A stretch of 9,480 nucleotides of DNA. It comes from Nitratireductor sp. GTDB taxonomy: Bacteria; Pseudomonadota; Alphaproteobacteria; Rhizobiales; Rhizobiaceae. A program made the position numbers and the translations under genes. The notes below the pieces were generated by a model, which saw nothing but the letters and a program-made list of their open reading frames with translations, was not told the DNA's origin and did no database searches. How positions within the stretch are numbered: the first letter of the stretch is position 1; each line of letters starts with the position of its first letter. The stretch is taken from NCBI GenBank assembly GCA_020441735.1, contig JAGRLQ010000180.1:1-9480 (forward strand), in the 5' to 3' direction. Of the stretch, positions 6,531 through 9,480 are shown in pieces.

Positions 6531-7009
6531 CATGGCATCCTTGCCAGACCGTGTTGCCTGTCCGCACGATGGCGGCTCCATGATAGCAATGCCGATCGAC
6601 GCAATGGGCCGTACATGCTGAATGCGGATCGAGTGATTTCGTGTTGATGTCCGGTGATTGACAGTCGCAGCACCGCTGCAGGTTCACCATGAATCCCCAA
6701 AGGGCTGCATTTCCCTCCAAATGGCTCCAAACGCCCTTGACCTTTACGTCATTATGTTTTGTGATGCGGGCCACATCGGACAAGTCGTCCGAGGGGAGGA
6801 CATGAAAAGTGGTGCTTAACATCCGGCACGGGTCACCGTGGCACGGATGATAAAACGCACGATGTCCTTTCTCTTGGAAGCTTGGTTCGCATGAATCCGG
6901 TTAGCCGGTTCCATGGAGTATGTTGCCAAGTGCCTATGGCGCGAGAGCAGATGCTTCAACGGGACGGGATCCGATAAACCAGAGCAAAACAACAGAAAAG
7001 GCTGTTTTG
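6531..7009 (+). promoter_or_regulatory. Gene-free region with the probable aapJ promoter and leader
   Basis: No convincing gene lies between the tRNA and aapJ. The best promoter-like pair is TTGACC (6737-6742) and TGTGAT (6760-6765) with a 17-nt spacer, which would give a leader of about 240 nt. That leader would contain a perfect dyad TCGGAC-N5-GTCCGA (6776-6792), an inverted repeat CACGG-N4-CCGTG (6827-6840), and an imperfect 26-nt palindrome with loop TTAG (6890-6915). I see no clear sigma-54 site. A minus-strand reading frame (6514-6822) crosses the region but matches no family that I recognise. Confidence 0.35.
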
Positions 7010-8029
7010 ATGAACAAGAAAATTCTTTCCGCCGCACTTGGTGCTGCTGCAATGGGTGTGGCATCTACCGCCGCTTCCGCTGCGACCCTTGACGATGTTA
7101 AGGCCAAAGGCTTCGTCCAGTGCGGCGTCAGCCAGGGGCTTCCCGGTTTCTCCAATCCGGACTCGGCCGGCAACTGGACCGGCATCGACGTTGACCTGTG
7201 CCGCGGCATCGCAGCAGCCGTCTTCGGCGATGACACCAAGGTGAAATACGTACCGCTTTCGGCCAAAGAGCGCTTTACCGCGCTGCAGTCGGGCGAAGTC
7301 GACGTTCTGTCGCGCAACACCACCTGGACCATGTCCCGCGACACCACGCTGGGCCTCAACTTTGCCGGCGTCAACTACTATGACGGCCAGGGCTTCATGG
7401 TTCGCAAGGACCTCGGCGTGAAATCCGCGCTGGAGCTTTCCGGCGCTTCGGTTTGCACCAACACCGGCACCACGACCGAGCTCAACGTTGCCGACTACTT
7501 CCGCGCCAACAAGCTGGAGTATGAAATCGTTGCCTTCGAAAAGGCTGACGAAGTTGTTGCTGCCTATGATGCCGGCCGTTGCGACGTGTACACCACCGAC
7601 CAGTCGGGCCTGTATGCTCAGCGCCTGAAGCTGACCAACCCTGCTGACCATGTCGTTCTGCCGGAAATCATTTCCAAAGAGCCGCTTGGTCCGGTTGTTC
7701 GCCAGGGTGACGATCAGTGGTTCAACATCGTCAAGTGGACGCACTTTGCCATGGTCAACGCTGAAGAACTCGGCGTTTCCAAAGCCAACTTCGGCGAGAT
7801 GATGGGTTCCGAGAATCCTGGCGTCAAACGCCTGCTTGGCACGGAAGGCGAGTTCGGTTCTGCGCTCGGCCTCGGCAACGATTGGGCTGCCAACATCATC
7901 AAGCTGGTCGGCAACTACGCCGAAGTCTTCGATGCCAACGTTGGCCCGGATACCGATCTTGCAATTTCCCGCGGCACAAACGACCTGTGGTCGCGCGGTG
8001 GTCTGCAATACGCTCCGCCGATCCGCTAA
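7010..8029 (+). CDS. aapJ: General L-amino acid-binding periplasmic protein AapJ
   Basis: Periplasmic solute-binding protein (SBP_bac_3 family) of the broad-specificity Aap amino acid importer, 339 residues, close to the roughly 341 of Rhizobium leguminosarum AapJ. The signal peptide covers residues 1-24 (basic MNKK, Ala-rich core, ASA before the cut). Visible ligand-site blocks are SRNTTWTMSRD (101-111), NTGTTTE (151-157) and TTDQSG (195-200), whose Asp197 fits the acidic residue that holds the amino group of the ligand in this fold. Four cysteines (38, 64, 149, 191) could form disulfides. The ATG at 7010 is chosen over the in-frame 6920 because it opens the signal peptide directly and has AAAAGG at 6996-7001. 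It is first in the aap operon and is followed by a terminator-like hairpin and then aapQ. In many rhizobia metC lies upstream; here a tRNA and a gene-free region do. Confidence 0.94.
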   Translation: MNKKILSAALGAAAMGVASTAASAATLDDVKAKGFVQCGVSQGLPGFSNPDSAGNWTGIDVDLCRGIAAAVFGDDTKVKYVPLSAKERFTALQSGEVDVLSRNTTWTMSRDTTLGLNFAGVNYYDGQGFMVRKDLGVKSALELSGASVCTNTGTTTELNVADYFRANKLEYEIVAFEKADEVVAAYDAGRCDVYTTDQSGLYAQRLKLTNPADHVVLPEIISKEPLGPVVRQGDDQWFNIVKWTHFAMVNAEELGVSKANFGEMMGSENPGVKRLLGTEGEFGSALGLGNDWAANIIKLVGNYAEVFDANVGPDTDLAISRGTNDLWSRGGLQYAPPIR

Positions 8030-8030
8030 G

Positions 8031-8070
8031 AAAAAAGAGGCCGGTCCGTTATGCGGGCCGGCCTTTTTTA
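8031..8070 (+). terminator. Terminator-like hairpin between aapJ and aapQ
   Basis: An 11-bp stem with one G-T pair (8038-8048 with 8054-8064) and a 5-nt loop is flanked by A6 before and T6 after, starting 9 nt past the aapJ stop. It has all the marks of an intrinsic terminator. Since aapQ must be expressed from the same operon unless it has its own promoter, it probably terminates only part of the transcripts and protects the aapJ mRNA 3' end. Confidence 0.88.
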
Positions 8071-8303
8071 TATACCGGTTTTCAATCAACCGGTTCTGCG
8101 GCCTTTTGCCAAACCGTGAGAAAAAGCAGGGCTTGGCAAAGGCGCCGTTAGACAACGGAAATTTCGAAGCGCAGACGGGCCACTCAAGAATGCCCGCAGC
8201 GCACTTCATCAGGGGAATGCCGCAGTTCGGACAGCTGGCAGGTGTCTGACGAATTGGAGGCGGAATACCGGGCACATACAGGTGCCCATTGAGCGAGGGG
8301 AAT
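8071..8303 (+). other. Structured aapJ-aapQ intercistronic region
   Basis: No gene is supported here, but several stem-loops follow the terminator hairpin: ACCGGTT/AACCGGT (8074-8080 with 8088-8094); a 10-bp stem with one G-T pair (8103-8112 with 8133-8142, 20-nt loop); CCGTT/AACGG (8145-8149 with 8154-8158); a 7-bp stem with one G-T pair (8227-8233 with 8243-8249); and GGGCAC/GTGCCC (8270-8275 with 8282-8287). The last ends 7 nt before the aapQ Shine-Dalgarno. I see no strong promoter for aapQ. Confidence 0.5.
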
Positions 8304-9480
8304 ATGGCATCCGGCGAAGTCGTTTCAACGCATTCGGTAGATGATAAGCCAAAAGTCGCCCTGCTGAACGACCCCAAGGTTCGGGGTGCGATCGTTCAGG
8401 CGGTACTGCTGATCATCATCATCTGGCTGATCTACAACATGGTCAACAACGCAGCGGTAAACCTGGCCAAGGCCGGGATCGCTTCGGGGTTCGACTTCCT
8501 CAACAGAGAAGCCGGTTTCGGGCTCAATTTCTCACCCTTCATCGACTACACGGAGACCTCCACCTACGGAACGGTCTACTGGGTCGGGCTGCAGAACACG
8601 TTACTGCTTGCCGTCCTCGGCGTATTCTTCGCCACAATCATCGGGTTTCTCGTCGGGGTTGCCAGGCTCTCATCCAACTGGGTGATTTCCAAGATGGCCT
8701 ACTGGTATGTGGAAATCCTGCGCAACATTCCGCTGCTGCTGCAAATCTTCATCTGGTACAAGGGCGTGCTCGCAACCCTTCCGGGCAAACGCGACTCGCT
8801 GGATCTCGGCTTTGCCGGCCAGCTCAATGCTGCCGGACTGTATGCGCCCAAGCCGATTTTTGCGGCAGGCGCAAGCTGGATATTCTGGGCGTTCCTTGCC
8901 GGGATCGTACTCACCTGGATCATCGGAAGATGGGCTCGGAAGCGGCAAATGGCCACCGGGCAGCAATTCCCGACTTTCTGGGCCGGGCTCGGCCTGATCC
9001 TTGGCCTGCCAATCCTGGCCTATCTCATCACGGGCATGCCGATATCGCTGGAATACCCGGTTGCAGGCAATTTCGGCCCGCGCGGCGGCATGCAGGTCAT
9101 CCCCGAGTTCATTGCGCTGATGATTGCGCTTTCCACCTACACGGCGGCCTTTATCGCCGAAATCGTGCGAGCAGGCATTCTTGCCGTCAACCGCGGCCAG
9201 ACGGAAGCCTCTCATGCACTGGGACTGCGGCCAGGACCGGCATTGCGGCTGGTGATCATTCCCCAGGCGCTCAGGGTCATCATTCCGCCGCTGACAAGCC
9301 AGTATCTCAACCTGACGAAGAACTCGTCGCTTGCCGTGGCAATCGCCTATCCAGACCTGACAGCGGTGTTTGCCGGAACGGCACTCAACCAGACCGGTCA
9401 GGCGGTCGAGATATTGCTGATGACGATGCTGACCTATCTGGCGATTTCGCTGGCAGTGTCGCTCTTCATGAACTGGTACA
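8304..9480 (+). CDS. aapQ: General L-amino acid ABC transporter permease AapQ (3' truncated by window edge)
   Basis: Inner-membrane permease of the Aap amino acid importer, expected to pair with AapM. The frame is open for 392 codons to the window end; R. leguminosarum AapQ has about 400, so only a few residues should be missing. The N-terminal 28 or so residues are polar, followed by a first membrane helix (about 29-47) and further hydrophobic segments. HisM-type features are RNIPLLLQ (140-147), YTAAFIAEIVRAGI (279-292), and the EAA loop beginning Glu301-Ala302, with Gly307 and Pro320 at the conserved spacing, which docks on the ATPase. The long insertion between the first helices and the permease core is usual for AapQ-type permeases. 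The start at 8304 has GAGGGG (8295-8300) three nt upstream, a short spacing; an in-frame TTG at 8289 is an alternative. Aap genes M and P should follow. Confidence 0.92.
   Translation, partial: MASGEVVSTHSVDDKPKVALLNDPKVRGAIVQAVLLIIIIWLIYNMVNNAAVNLAKAGIASGFDFLNREAGFGLNFSPFIDYTETSTYGTVYWVGLQNTLLLAVLGVFFATIIGFLVGVARLSSNWVISKMAYWYVEILRNIPLLLQIFIWYKGVLATLPGKRDSLDLGFAGQLNAAGLYAPKPIFAAGASWIFWAFLAGIVLTWIIGRWARKRQMATGQQFPTFWAGLGLILGLPILAYLITGMPISLEYPVAGNFGPRGGMQVIPEFIALMIALSTYTAAFIAEIVRAGILAVNRGQTEASHALGLRPGPALRLVIIPQALRVIIPPLTSQYLNLTKNSSLAVAIAYPDLTAVFAGTALNQTGQAVEILLMTMLTYLAISLAVSLFMNWY

Noticed and set aside
6839..6854. TGGCAC resembling the -24 element of a sigma-54 promoter upstream of aapJ
   Set aside because: The required GC of the -12 element is missing at the correct spacing.
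7836..8249. 137-codon plus-strand frame overlapping the end of aapJ
   Set aside because: It is in a different frame from aapJ, runs through the terminator hairpin, and has no ribosome binding site or domain.
6956..8377. 473-codon minus-strand frame covering aapJ
   Set aside because: It is mostly antisense to aapJ and has no family resemblance; only its Cys-rich start in the intercistronic gap was kept as a separate observation.

Overview
The window looks like the chromosome of an alphaproteobacterium, most probably of the Rhizobiales (Hyphomicrobiales). The reasons are the moderately high GC content, the lon-hupB gene pair, an AapJ/AapQ general amino acid transporter of rhizobial type, and a BMP-family transporter of the form common in that group. 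I see no insertion sequence, phage gene, CRISPR array or integrase. This is an ordinary housekeeping and nutrient-uptake region, and most of the unusual signal is in the non-coding gaps.

Layout, all genes on the + strand. (1) The 3' end of lon (to 521), with a strong intrinsic terminator at 556-600. (2) A 414-nt gap, then hupB (936-1211) with its own terminator. (3) A four-gene ABC transporter operon (1411-6162): fused double ATPase, two BPD_transp_2 permeases and a BMP-family periplasmic binding protein. It is tightly packed and closed by a terminator at 6186-6214. (4) A tRNA-Ser(UGA) gene at 6384-6473, preceded by a cluster of short repeats. (5) A 536-nt stretch without a convincing gene that probably holds the aapJ promoter and leader. 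(6) aapJ (7010-8029), a terminator-like hairpin and further hairpins in a 274-nt gap, then aapQ (8304 to the window end, incomplete). The rest of the aap operon (aapM, aapP) should follow outside the window.

How the genes work together: Lon (ATP-dependent proteolysis) and HU (nucleoid packaging) are housekeeping. The BMP operon is a complete importer; family knowledge points to nucleosides or related purine compounds, but the sequence alone does not fix the substrate. AapJ captures L-amino acids in the periplasm and hands them to the AapQ/AapM membrane pair driven by AapP. The two importers differ in how the binding protein could be made in excess. In aap it comes first and is followed by a terminator-like hairpin. 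In the BMP operon it is last, 37 nt after the permease gene, with no promoter that I can see.

The most interesting observation is the aapJ-aapQ intercistronic region. Six possible stem-loops lie in a row between 8038 and 8287, the last ending just before the aapQ ribosome binding site. Lesser ones are the repeat cluster upstream of tRNA-Ser, a dyad in front of the BMP operon, and a structured leader upstream of aapJ.
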